In this document: positions 25,267-32,466 of the stretch, piece by piece
Position numbering within the stretch: the stretch's first letter is position 1
How the letters are laid out: each line of letters opens with the position of its first letter
Program-made: the position numbers and the translations under genes
Assembly: GCF_036884255.1 (NCBI RefSeq)
Contig: NZ_CP145605.1
Location: forward strand, 26,001 to 90,000
Direction of reading: 5' to 3'
Length of the DNA: 64,000 nucleotides
DNA from: Paenibacillus tundrae
Lineage (GTDB): Bacteria > Bacillota > Bacilli > Paenibacillales > Paenibacillaceae
The notes under the pieces: generated by a model
The model's input: the letters and a program-made list of their open reading frames with translations, nothing else
Database searches by the model: none
What the model was told of the DNA's origin: nothing

Positions 25267-25306
25267 AACTCCTGGTGCCTTTAGGCAGACAGGAGTTTTT
25301 ATTTTG
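25267..25306 (+). terminator. Terminator after spoVT
   Basis: AACTCCTG pairs perfectly with CAGGAGTT, followed by TTTATTTT. Confidence 0.9.
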
Positions 25307-25427
25307 TGAATGTTCTAAATCGCAGACAATATAGGCAGAGAAATGGAATTCGTCTACGCAGCTCCAGCCAGTTATAATAACAAGAGATTGTTATTGATCC
25401 AGATGTATGGATACGCAGGAGGGACTT

Positions 25428-27122
25428 ATGAAACAGCCATCAACAGGATCAAGGCTGCTGCAGGGCGCATTTGTGCTAGGACTTGCCGCCATTATCTCCA
25501 AAATTATTGGTGCCTTTCAGAAAATTCCGCTACAGAATCTAGGCGGAGACGGCGTCTTTGGTATATATAACACGGTGTATCCGTTCTACATGATGGTGAT
25601 TACCATTGGGGCTGTTGGACTACCTGTCGCTATATCTAAATTCGTGGCTGAACAGCATGTACTCGGTAGACCAGAAGAGGGAAGGCGAATCATACGATTA
25701 TCATCTATGCTGCTAGGCGGGATCGGTTTGGTGTTAGCAGTCTTGATGTATACAGGGGCTCCATGGATCGGAAAATGGATCGGGAATGGACATGTTATTC
25801 CATCGATCCGTGCAGCTGCACTGGCCCTATTGGTTGTGCCATTGATGACGGGACTACGTGGGTATTTTCAGGGAATGCAGCAGATGGTGCCTACAGCCGT
25901 ATCACAGGTCGTAGAACAGATCATTCGAGTCACAGTGATGATTGTGCTGCTGTTGTGGCTCATGGCACGCGAGGCCTCGTTAGATACGATTGCCGCTGGG
26001 GCGATGCTGGGTTCGTTTGCGGGTGGTGTCGCTGGGCTACTGGCAATGCTTGTGTATGGATTCCGCCATCGGAAGCAAATGCGGAAACTGGTTCAAGGGA
26101 AGAGTCTTGGAGATCAGGGCAGTGAAGCGGTGGGTGTAGAGGCAAAAGGTCGAATAGGTGGCGCTGCTGAGCCTCAGCGATCCAATCGAGAGTGGATTCG
26201 AACCCTGCTTGTATATGCAATCCCGGTCTGCCTAGGATCACTGGCTGTGCCTTTGATGAATCTGGTGGACACGTTCACTGTACCGAGGTTGTTACAGAAA
26301 GAGGGATTAAACGAGCTACAGTCTATGGTGTCGTTCGGCATATATAACCGGGGATTACCGCTCGTGCAGATGGTGACGATGTTAGCAATGTCACTGTCTG
26401 TGCTCTTTATTCCGGCGATGGCCGAAGCCAAGCTTCGTGGCGGGTCAGAAGCCGTGAAACAGCAAGCGAGCCTGGCGCTGCGCTGGTTCTGGTTGATCGG
26501 CTTGGCAGCATCCGCAGGACTCGCGGTGCTGGCGGAGCCGATTAACCGCATGCTGTACGGGGATGCCGCAGGCACCGAAGCACTGCGGTACATGGCGCTG
26601 ACGGCAGCGGGCAGCACCGTCAGCATCATTGCAGCAGCGCTGCTGCAAGGCCTTGGCAGCGTGCGCGCACCCGCGTTCAGCATGCTGGCCGCCGCAGGCG
26701 TCAAGGTGCTGCTGAACGTCTGGCTTGTGCCGACGCTAGGCATCGTCGGCGCGGCCATGGCTGGGGCGGCCGCCTATATGCTGGCGGCTGCCCTGAATGT
26801 GGCGCTACTGGCGCGATACAGCGCCCTGCGCCTAGCCCCTAGCGCCGTCCTGGCGAAGCCGGCGCTGGTTATTGCCGCCATGAGCTTGGCGGCGGCAGGC
26901 ATGGCCTGGGCCACCGAAGCGCTGCTCGGTGGCATGGGAATCGCGGCTGACCGCAGGATCGCCGCGGTAGGCGTCAGCCTGCTTGGCGTAGCCGCAGGCG
27001 CAGCCGTGTTTGTGCTGGCGGCCGCGCGCACAGGCCTGCTCACCGCTGCAGAGCTGGTGGCTGTGCCCAAGGTTGGGTCAAGCCTAGCCAAAGTTTTACG
27101 CAGCCTGCGGGTGCTGCGCTAA
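25428..27122 (+). CDS. SpoVB/MurJ-type lipid-linked oligosaccharide flippase (YabM position)
   Basis: The product of about 564 residues is a polytopic membrane protein with roughly 14 hydrophobic helices. It begins with LQGAFVLGLAAIISKIIGAF and has the family motif FGIYNTVYPFYMM. It belongs to the MOP superfamily (SpoVB, YtgP/MurJ, YabM), which flips lipid-linked wall or capsule precursors; the substrate cannot be told. ATG 25428 follows AGGAGGG. From about 26460 the DNA becomes very G+C- and alanine-rich, unlike its first half and its neighbours. It lies between spoVT and yabN, like B. subtilis yabM. Confidence 0.85.
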   Translation: MKQPSTGSRLLQGAFVLGLAAIISKIIGAFQKIPLQNLGGDGVFGIYNTVYPFYMMVITIGAVGLPVAISKFVAEQHVLGRPEEGRRIIRLSSMLLGGIGLVLAVLMYTGAPWIGKWIGNGHVIPSIRAAALALLVVPLMTGLRGYFQGMQQMVPTAVSQVVEQIIRVTVMIVLLLWLMAREASLDTIAAGAMLGSFAGGVAGLLAMLVYGFRHRKQMRKLVQGKSLGDQGSEAVGVEAKGRIGGAAEPQRSNREWIRTLLVYAIPVCLGSLAVPLMNLVDTFTVPRLLQKEGLNELQSMVSFGIYNRGLPLVQMVTMLAMSLSVLFIPAMAEAKLRGGSEAVKQQASLALRWFWLIGLAASAGLAVLAEPINRMLYGDAAGTEALRYMALTAAGSTVSIIAAALLQGLGSVRAPAFSMLAAAGVKVLLNVWLVPTLGIVGAAMAGAAAYMLAAALNVALLARYSALRLAPSAVLAKPALVIAAMSLAAAGMAWATEALLGGMGIAADRRIAAVGVSLLGVAAGAAVFVLAAARTGLLTAAELVAVPKVGSSLAKVLRSLRVLR

Positions 27123-27329
27123 ACAAGTAGGCTTGGCCGCACGGCAGGCCAGCATGATGCGCCAATCTCATTACACCCTCTATAATAGCTACACCGAGGC
27201 ATTTAATCCTTCACAGGTTCGATTGCCAATTTACTGCTAAAATGAATGCATTGTAATCATTAATCAGCAGATTTGGATTTTGAAGAAATACATCAGTATA
27301 ATCGCAAATTATAGGATACCGCCTGATTC

Positions 27330-27338
27330 TGGTATAAT
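27330..27338 (+). promoter_or_regulatory. Extended -10 promoter ahead of yabN
   Basis: TGGTATAAT combines the TG extension and a perfect -10 hexamer in the 352-base gap before yabN. No good -35 is visible. The rest of the gap (27123-27474) holds nothing I recognise. Confidence 0.55.
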
Positions 27339-27474
27339 ACGTTTAATTATAGAGCGCTGCCTTGTGCGAAACGTCTTAGGCTGATCCATTTCATTTTCAT
27401 GACTCACTTATGGGATGGATTCACATATCAAGAAATTTACGCGGGCAGGTTGGTTCGGATGGAGGACAGGAACG

Positions 27475-28968
27475 ATGAGTGCAGCTTTAACCGTAGTAGG
27501 TCTTGGATCAGGAGATGCAGATCAACTAACTGTAGGTATTATCAAAAAAATGAAACAAGCGGCCATATTGTATGTCCGCACATTGGATCATCCCGTATTG
27601 CATGATCTGAAGCAGGAAGGGCTGGAGATGACATCGTTTGATGCCATCTACGAGGCGAAGGACTCCTTCCCTGAGGTGTACGACGAGATTGCAAATCGTC
27701 TAATTGAAGCGGCTCGGCAAGGCGAGACTGGAACAGAGATTGTATACGCTGTACCAGGTCATCCTATGGTGGCAGAGGCGAGTGTACGCCTGTTGAAGGA
27801 ACGTTGCCCACAGATGGGGATCTCACTTCGAGTGATGGGCGGTGAGAGTTTCCTCGATGAGGCATTTATACGACTAGGCTTTGACCCGATTGAGGGGTTC
27901 CAGCTTTTGGACGCCAGCAGTTTGAACACGGAGTTAGTGCAGCCGCAACTACATACGCTCATTGGACAAGTCTATGACGTATTCACTGCGTCAGACGTGA
28001 AGCTGTGCTTGATGGACGTGTACCCAGACGATTATCCTGTATTTGTTGGACATGCCCTGGGGGTTCAGGGACAAGAGGTCATTCACAAGATACCGCTCCA
28101 CGATCTGGATCGCATCGAGGGTTATGGCAACCTTTCACTCATTTATGTGCCCAAAAATACAGATGATGCTTTGCGTCGGCGCTCATTTGCCCGTTTGCAT
28201 GAGATTGTCAACATTCTGCGCAGCCCAGGCGGCTGCCCTTGGGATCAGGAGCAGACACACCAGTCTATCCGCAAAAACCTGATTGAAGAAACCTATGAGG
28301 TCATTGAAACCATCGACGAAGATGATCCCGACCACATGAAGGAAGAGCTGGGGGATCTGTTACTTCAGATTCTGCTTCACTCGCAGATGGAGGAAGAATT
28401 AGGTACATTTAATGTGTATGATGTTATTGAGGGTCTGAATGATAAGCTCATCTTCCGTCACCCGCATGTGTTTGGTGAGAATCAAGCAGAAGATGCGAAT
28501 GAAGCTCTGCAAAACTGGGAACAGATGAAGGCAGAGGAGAAGAAGCGCAAGGGGCTGGATCAACAGCATGTTTCCATATTAGACGGAATACCGCGTGATT
28601 TGCCTGCTCTGATGAAGGGATATAAGTTACAGAAGAAAGCAGCTAAGGTAGGCTTCGACTGGGATGACGTTAATGGCGTATTTAGCAAAATTGAAGAAGA
28701 GCTGGCTGAGCTGAAAGAAGCTGTACAGCAAAATCAAACTGCAGAAGAACAGAAGCTGGAGCTAGGCGATTTGTTATTTGCTGCTGCCAACGTGGCGCGA
28801 TTCATTGATACCGATCCAGAAGAGGCGCTGGCGGCGACGAACCGCAAATTCACACAACGCTTCCAATACATTGAGGCACAGTTGCGTGAACAGGGTCGTA
28901 CCCTTGCAGATAGCAATGTAGACGAGATGGAGCAATACTGGCAGGCAGCTAAGAAGGCAGGGCTATAA
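27475..28968 (+). CDS. yabN: YabN: tetrapyrrole-methylase-like domain fused to MazG pyrophosphohydrolase
   Basis: The product of about 497 residues joins an N-terminal SAM-methylase-fold domain (LTVVGLGSGDADQLTVGI; VVYAVPGHPMVAEASV in near form) to two MazG-type helical regions (CPWDQEQTHQSIRKNLIEE; EELGDLLLQILLHSQ; VGFDWDDVNGVFSKIEEEL). MazG hydrolyses nucleoside triphosphates to monophosphates and is thought to clean non-canonical nucleotides; the role of the methylase-like domain is not known. ATG 27475 follows GGAGG, matching B. subtilis YabN; an upstream ATG at 27415 would add twenty unrelated residues. Confidence 0.93.
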   Translation: MSAALTVVGLGSGDADQLTVGIIKKMKQAAILYVRTLDHPVLHDLKQEGLEMTSFDAIYEAKDSFPEVYDEIANRLIEAARQGETGTEIVYAVPGHPMVAEASVRLLKERCPQMGISLRVMGGESFLDEAFIRLGFDPIEGFQLLDASSLNTELVQPQLHTLIGQVYDVFTASDVKLCLMDVYPDDYPVFVGHALGVQGQEVIHKIPLHDLDRIEGYGNLSLIYVPKNTDDALRRRSFARLHEIVNILRSPGGCPWDQEQTHQSIRKNLIEETYEVIETIDEDDPDHMKEELGDLLLQILLHSQMEEELGTFNVYDVIEGLNDKLIFRHPHVFGENQAEDANEALQNWEQMKAEEKKRKGLDQQHVSILDGIPRDLPALMKGYKLQKKAAKVGFDWDDVNGVFSKIEEELAELKEAVQQNQTAEEQKLELGDLLFAAANVARFIDTDPEEALAATNRKFTQRFQYIEAQLREQGRTLADSNVDEMEQYWQAAKKAGL

Positions 28969-29023
28969 CAAACTTTTGTTTTGGCTCATATTGGGAAAAC
29001 ATATTCCAAGATTGCAGCTAGTG

Positions 29024-29273
29024 TGTTATAATACGAACAAGTGTTTCGTTTGAATAGGTAGACATACATGATTTAACCTTGGTTGTTTTGGGTACTGGAC
29101 TTAGACTGCTATTGGACAAGTAACCGCACGAAAGAAAAAAAGTCGTGAACCAAGGCAGGAATTCAGGTACCAAGCCAGAATACATGTGTAGTAACCATAC
29201 GCGGGGTCAACAGCAACGATACGTTGCCAAGGCATCGCAGATACTTTTTTTTCAATTTGGGAGGCTTTTAAAA
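29024..29273 (+). promoter_or_regulatory. hup promoter and long structured leader
   Basis: TG-T-TATAAT (29024-29032) is an extended -10 element. The leader of about 230 bases contains an 8-bp inverted repeat (CCTTGGTT at 29077-29084, AACCAAGG at 29148-29155) with a nested CACGA/TCGTG pair. No ORF in it is convincing. Confidence 0.5.
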
Positions 29274-29546
29274 ATGAACAAAACAGATCTGATTAACAAC
29301 ATTTCCACCAAAAGCGGTTTGACTAAAAAGGACGTTGAATCCGTATTGAACGGCTTTTTGGGAGAAATTACAGATGCACTTGCTAGCGGAGACAAAGTAC
29401 AATTGATCGGCTTTGGCACTTTTGAGACCCGCAAACGTTCCGGTCGTACTGGCCGTAACCCACAAACAGGGAATGAGATCGTGATTCCTGAGTCCATCGT
29501 TCCTGCATTCAAAGCAGGTAACAAACTTAAAGAAGCCGTAAAATAA
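29274..29546 (+). CDS. hup: DNA-binding protein HU
   Basis: The 90-residue protein begins MNKTDLINNISTKSGLTKKD, has the beta-arm signature GFGTFETRKRSGRTGRNPQTG and ends FKAGNKLKEAVK. HU is the main nucleoid-bending protein. ATG 29274 follows GGGAGG at nine bases; a frame extended upstream to 29145 would cross the leader and is not part of the family. The stop codon shares one base with the start of the next gene. In B. subtilis hup lies elsewhere, but the yabN-hup-yabO order is common in Paenibacillus. Confidence 0.96.
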   Translation: MNKTDLINNISTKSGLTKKDVESVLNGFLGEITDALASGDKVQLIGFGTFETRKRSGRTGRNPQTGNEIVIPESIVPAFKAGNKLKEAVK

Positions 29547-29824
29547 TGCGTCTTGATAAATTCCTGAAGGTCTCCCGGCTGATTAAACGCCGCACTGTAG
29601 CCAAAGATGTCTCTGAACAGGGACGTGTTCTGGTAAACGGACGTGAAGCGAAACCTAGCGCCGCTGTTAAAGTGGGCGATGAGCTTACCGTTCAGTTTGG
29701 TCAGAAGCTAGTTACAGTGAAGGTGGAACGTCTTGCAGAGAGCACCAAAAAGGATGAGGCGAGCAGCCTCTATACCTTGGTTAAGGAAGAGCCGATTGCC
29801 AAGGACAACGGGCTGGACTGGTAA
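29546..29824 (+). CDS. rqcP: RqcP (YabO), S4-domain RNA-binding protein
   Basis: This 92-residue protein is essentially one S4 domain: MRLDKFLKVSRLIKRRTVAK, then GRVLVNGREAKPSAAVKVGDEL. It matches B. subtilis YabO/RqcP, which acts with RqcH in ribosome-associated quality control, helping add alanine tails to stalled chains on 50S subunits. Its ATG overlaps the hup stop (TAATG), so translation is coupled. A terminator-like hairpin follows. Confidence 0.92.
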   Translation: MRLDKFLKVSRLIKRRTVAKDVSEQGRVLVNGREAKPSAAVKVGDELTVQFGQKLVTVKVERLAESTKKDEASSLYTLVKEEPIAKDNGLDW

Positions 29825-29870
29825 CAGCATGCCCAGCATACCCTTTTACAAATGAATAACCTTTGAATAG

Positions 29871-29903
29871 AAACGTCTTTCCCATCTCGGGGAGGGCGTT
29901 TTT
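29871..29903 (+). terminator. Terminator after hup-rqcP
   Basis: AACGTCTTTCCC pairs with GGGAGGGCGTT, with some G-U pairs, followed by TTTTTG. Confidence 0.7.
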
Positions 29904-29944
29904 GTATTGTTTCATAGGTAATGCTTCAGTGCACAATCCTTTGG

Positions 29945-29974
29945 TTCTATTCCGTACTTCTGCTCCATAAGCTA
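29945..29974 (+). promoter_or_regulatory. Candidate sigma-E promoter of yabP-yabQ
   Basis: TTCTATT (29945-29951) and CATAAGCTA (29966-29974), 14 bases apart, resemble the sigma-E pattern KMATATT-N14-CATACANTA. yabP and yabQ are mother-cell genes in B. subtilis. Confidence 0.4.
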
Positions 29975-29999
29975 GGTGTATGAAGGAGGGGTACATGCC

Positions 30000-30284
30000 A
30001 TGGTTGAGCACGGGAAGGCTAAACAGCATCATTTGAGCATGCAAAATCGGAAACTGTTAGATCTGACAGGCGTCTCCAATGTGGAGAGCTTCGACAGTGA
30101 AGAATTTTTGCTTCAGACTGAACTTGGGCATCTGACCATCCGGGGGCACAATTTACATATCAAAAACCTGAGCCTGGAGGAAGGTCTACTGTCCATTGAG
30201 GGCACGGTAAGCTCACTTCAATATCTAGATCCCGGTTCTCAAAGTAAGAACAGCAAAGGCCTGTTTGGCAAGATGTTCCGATGA
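30000..30284 (+). CDS. yabP: Sporulation protein YabP
   Basis: The 94-residue protein contains NRKLLDLTGVSNVESFDSEE and LGHLTIRGHNLHIKNLSLEE, which align with B. subtilis YabP. It is required for normal sporulation and spore cortex formation; its molecular role is unknown. It shares the YabP/YqfC fold family. ATG 30000 follows GGAGGGG at about nine bases. The stop overlaps yabQ by four bases. Confidence 0.92.
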   Translation: MVEHGKAKQHHLSMQNRKLLDLTGVSNVESFDSEEFLLQTELGHLTIRGHNLHIKNLSLEEGLLSIEGTVSSLQYLDPGSQSKNSKGLFGKMFR

Positions 30285-30850
30285 GTCCAGAAACACAATG
30301 GATCACATTGATGTGGATGCTGCTTTCGGGAGCCGTGATGGGAGTGGCCTATGACAGTTACCGGGTACTGTCCGGTCAACTTCGGTTTCCGAGATGGAGC
30401 ATCCACACGCTCGATCTATTCTATTGGGTTGCCTCCGCGCTGTTCGTTTTTCGGATGCTATACGCCGGGAACCACGGACAACTGCGGTTTTATGTCTTTT
30501 TGGGGCTGATTTTGGGGGTTTGCTTCTATTTTTGGCTTTTAAGTGTTACAACCCAGCGTTTTGTGGTAATGTTAATTAAACTCGCAAGAACGCTGATTCA
30601 TTGGTGTGGACATATCCTTAACATCCTGATCGTTATGCCAGCTAAAGGAGTGTACAAGTTAGTTCGTGTGCTGCTAGGTTTTTTGCTCGCGATCCTGCTA
30701 TTCCTCGGCAAGTTGGTATTGCAATGTTTGGTACCATTCGGTAAGTTGTTCCGCTGGATGTTTAGGCCGCTCCTGAAATATTGGGTAACGCCACGCTTTT
30801 TGATCCGTGCGGGTGCAAGTATTGCAGCGATATGGAGACGCTTGTTTTAA
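30281..30850 (+). CDS. yabQ: Spore cortex membrane protein YabQ
   Basis: The 189-residue membrane protein has a first helix in LMWMLLSGAVMGVAYDSYRV (the YabQ signature), several more (LFYWVASALFVFRML; FYVFLGLILGVCFYFWLL), and a long hydrophobic basic C-terminal part. YabQ localises to the forespore outer membrane and is needed for cortex formation. It is translationally coupled to yabP through an ATGA overlap. The cytosolic tail from about residue 100 is rich in Leu, Val and aromatic residues. Confidence 0.9.
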   Translation: MSPETQWITLMWMLLSGAVMGVAYDSYRVLSGQLRFPRWSIHTLDLFYWVASALFVFRMLYAGNHGQLRFYVFLGLILGVCFYFWLLSVTTQRFVVMLIKLARTLIHWCGHILNILIVMPAKGVYKLVRVLLGFLLAILLFLGKLVLQCLVPFGKLFRWMFRPLLKYWVTPRFLIRAGASIAAIWRRLF

Positions 30851-30862
30851 GGAGGTCCGATA

Positions 30863-31198
30863 ATGGGTAAAAAGCCTGTGGGTAGATCCACAGTTCCAAC
30901 AGGTCAAGTTAAATCTGCGGGTGCACGAAGACGTCTAATGCTTTGGATGACATTTGTGATTGTTTTTGTCATTTGGGCAGGATATACCTTCCTTGTTCAG
31001 AGTGCGCAGATTTCGGACAAGAGCTCACATCTAGCTACACAGCAAGCTTCTAAGGAAGATACGTTGAAAAGGCTAGATCAGTTGAAGTATGAGGTCAGTC
31101 GGTTGAAAGACCCTGAATACATAGGACAACTGGCGCGCAAAAAAGGTTACTATTTACCTGAAGAGACACCAATTAAGGTGGAAGAGTCAGGTAACTGA
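30863..31198 (+). CDS. divIC: Septum formation initiator DivIC
   Basis: The 111-residue bitopic protein has a short basic N-terminus, one membrane helix near residues 27-48 (LMLWMTFVIVFVIWAGYTFL) and an extracytoplasmic coiled coil (KEDTLKRLDQLKYEVSRLKD) ending with YIGQLARKKGYYLPEE, the FtsL/DivIC signature. It forms the DivIB-DivIC-FtsL subcomplex that activates septal wall synthesis. AAGGAGG precedes the ATG. It follows yabQ by 12 bases, as in B. subtilis. Confidence 0.94.
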   Translation: MGKKPVGRSTVPTGQVKSAGARRRLMLWMTFVIVFVIWAGYTFLVQSAQISDKSSHLATQQASKEDTLKRLDQLKYEVSRLKDPEYIGQLARKKGYYLPEETPIKVEESGN

Positions 31199-31292
31199 TG
31201 GAATTAGGCTCATTACGGAGCAAGGGTTATAACTCATATATCTGAAGCCGTCATACCGGAAAAAATAGGCTCCCTTATAGGGCAGAGCTCAG

Positions 31293-31322
31293 TTGACCTT
31301 GGTTTGCGGCATAAGGTATAAT
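31293..31322 (+). promoter_or_regulatory. Promoter of yabR
   Basis: TTGACC (31293-31298) and a perfect TATAAT (31317-31322), with an 18-base spacer, precede yabR. Confidence 0.7.
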
Positions 31323-31396
31323 TAAACCAGCACAGCATTGATTTTGGCATTCAAAAAATCGGGTTGTATATTTTTAAGGGAGGATCATTTTATTCT

Positions 31397-31921
31397 ATGG
31401 CAATTGAAGTGGGCACCAAGTTAGAGGGCAAGGTGACAGGAATCACGCATTTTGGAGCATTTGTGGATCTGTCAGGAGGTGTCACGGGTCTCGTTCACAT
31501 CTCGGAAATCGCCGACAATTACGTCAAAGATGTCAACGACCACCTGAAGCTGAATGACCAAGTTACAGTAAAGGTTATCAACGTTGACAAGGATGGCAAG
31601 ATCGGACTTTCCATTAAGCAAGCTGTTGACAAACCGGTTGAGCAACAAACACAATCCAGACCTCCGAGAGCTCCAAGACCGGAACGCAGTGGAGGAGATC
31701 GCGAACGATTCAGCGGCGGAGGCCCAAGTGGTGGCCAAGGTCGTGGTGGTGGCGGCGGATTTAACCGTGACCGCGGAGGCCGTTCTTTCAAGCCCGCAGC
31801 AGGCAAACCTTCATTTGAGGATAAAATGTCACGCTTCCTGAAAGATAGTGAAGAGCGGATTTCTTCGCTCAAGAAAAACACAGAAGGCAAACGCGGAGGC
31901 CGTGGAGCTAAGCGCGTATAG
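31397..31921 (+). CDS. yabR: YabR, S1-domain RNA-binding protein
   Basis: The product of 174 residues has one S1 domain at residues 3-75 (VGTKLEGKVTGITHFGAFVD; GLVHISEIADNYVKDVNDHL; KVINVDKDGKIGLSIKQA). A disordered Arg/Gly-rich stretch and a short end, KMSRFLKDSEERISSLKKNT, follow as in B. subtilis YabR. It probably binds RNA on ribosomes or mRNA. ATG 31397 is some distance (13 bases) from AAGGGAGG, but the family starts here. The Gly/Arg run is longer than in B. subtilis. Confidence 0.9.
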   Translation: MAIEVGTKLEGKVTGITHFGAFVDLSGGVTGLVHISEIADNYVKDVNDHLKLNDQVTVKVINVDKDGKIGLSIKQAVDKPVEQQTQSRPPRAPRPERSGGDRERFSGGGPSGGQGRGGGGGFNRDRGGRSFKPAAGKPSFEDKMSRFLKDSEERISSLKKNTEGKRGGRGAKRV

Positions 31922-31949
31922 TCTGTCTCAACCTGATATCTAATATAAG

Positions 31950-31983
31950 AAAAGCCGTTGTCCCTTAGGACAACGGCTTTTTT
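31950..31983 (+). terminator. Terminator after yabR
   Basis: AAAAGCCGTTGTCC pairs perfectly with GGACAACGGCTTTT around a four-base loop, followed by TT. Confidence 0.95.
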
Positions 31984-32376
31984 GCATGCTCTTTTATTTG
32001 AAATTGTAGAGGTATGTGTATGAGGCAACAACATATTTACGCATTTTGAAGTTTACTGTCGTCCTTGTACGATGGACGGGATTAGTCGTCTTTTTTGTAA
32101 ACTTATGCTCGGTCTCACCGATTTTCTGCGCTCAGTTGAAGAAGATATAAGAACATTTGTCGTCTACCATTTTTTACCGACACGTTTCCATGGCATTCCA
32201 CAGGTATCCCGGTTAATACGAGCTTATGCTGGGGGCATGACGGTTCATAATCAGACATATTGGCTCTCGCTTTAGAATGTCCAAACAGAAGAAATGGCAG
32301 TAAGGCCGGGGGATTGTCTCCTCCGCGCCAGTCGTATTTCTTTTGTCGTAAACTTTTTGAATCCTACCCACCTATT
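31984..32376. other. Gene-free region upstream of the spoIIE promoter
   Basis: No convincing gene. TGTCGTC occurs at 32057-32063 and 32158-32164 and TGTCGTA at 32344-32350; these are 5-of-7 matches to the Spo0A box. A 67-codon frame at 32072 has no ribosome site. The tRNA genes that sit near this point in B. subtilis are absent. Confidence 0.4.
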
Positions 32377-32409
32377 ATGACAAACTACGTCTCTCAATCT
32401 ATCTATAAT
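32377..32409 (+). promoter_or_regulatory. spoIIE promoter with Spo0A-type 21-bp spacing
   Basis: ATGACA (32377-32382) and a perfect TATAAT (32404-32409) are separated by 21 bases, the abnormal spacing of Spo0A-activated sigma-A promoters (spoIIG, spoIIE). TGACAAA (32378-32384), a 6/7 Spo0A box, overlaps the -35. Confidence 0.65.
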
Positions 32410-32466
32410 CAGAAACATCGAGAACGAAACACGAAAATAACAATTATGCGAATGGGGTGCCTTGGG

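Noticed and set aside
32072..32275. 67-codon frame upstream of spoIIE
   Set aside because: There is no ribosome site, it ends amid the spoIIE control region, and I recognise no family.
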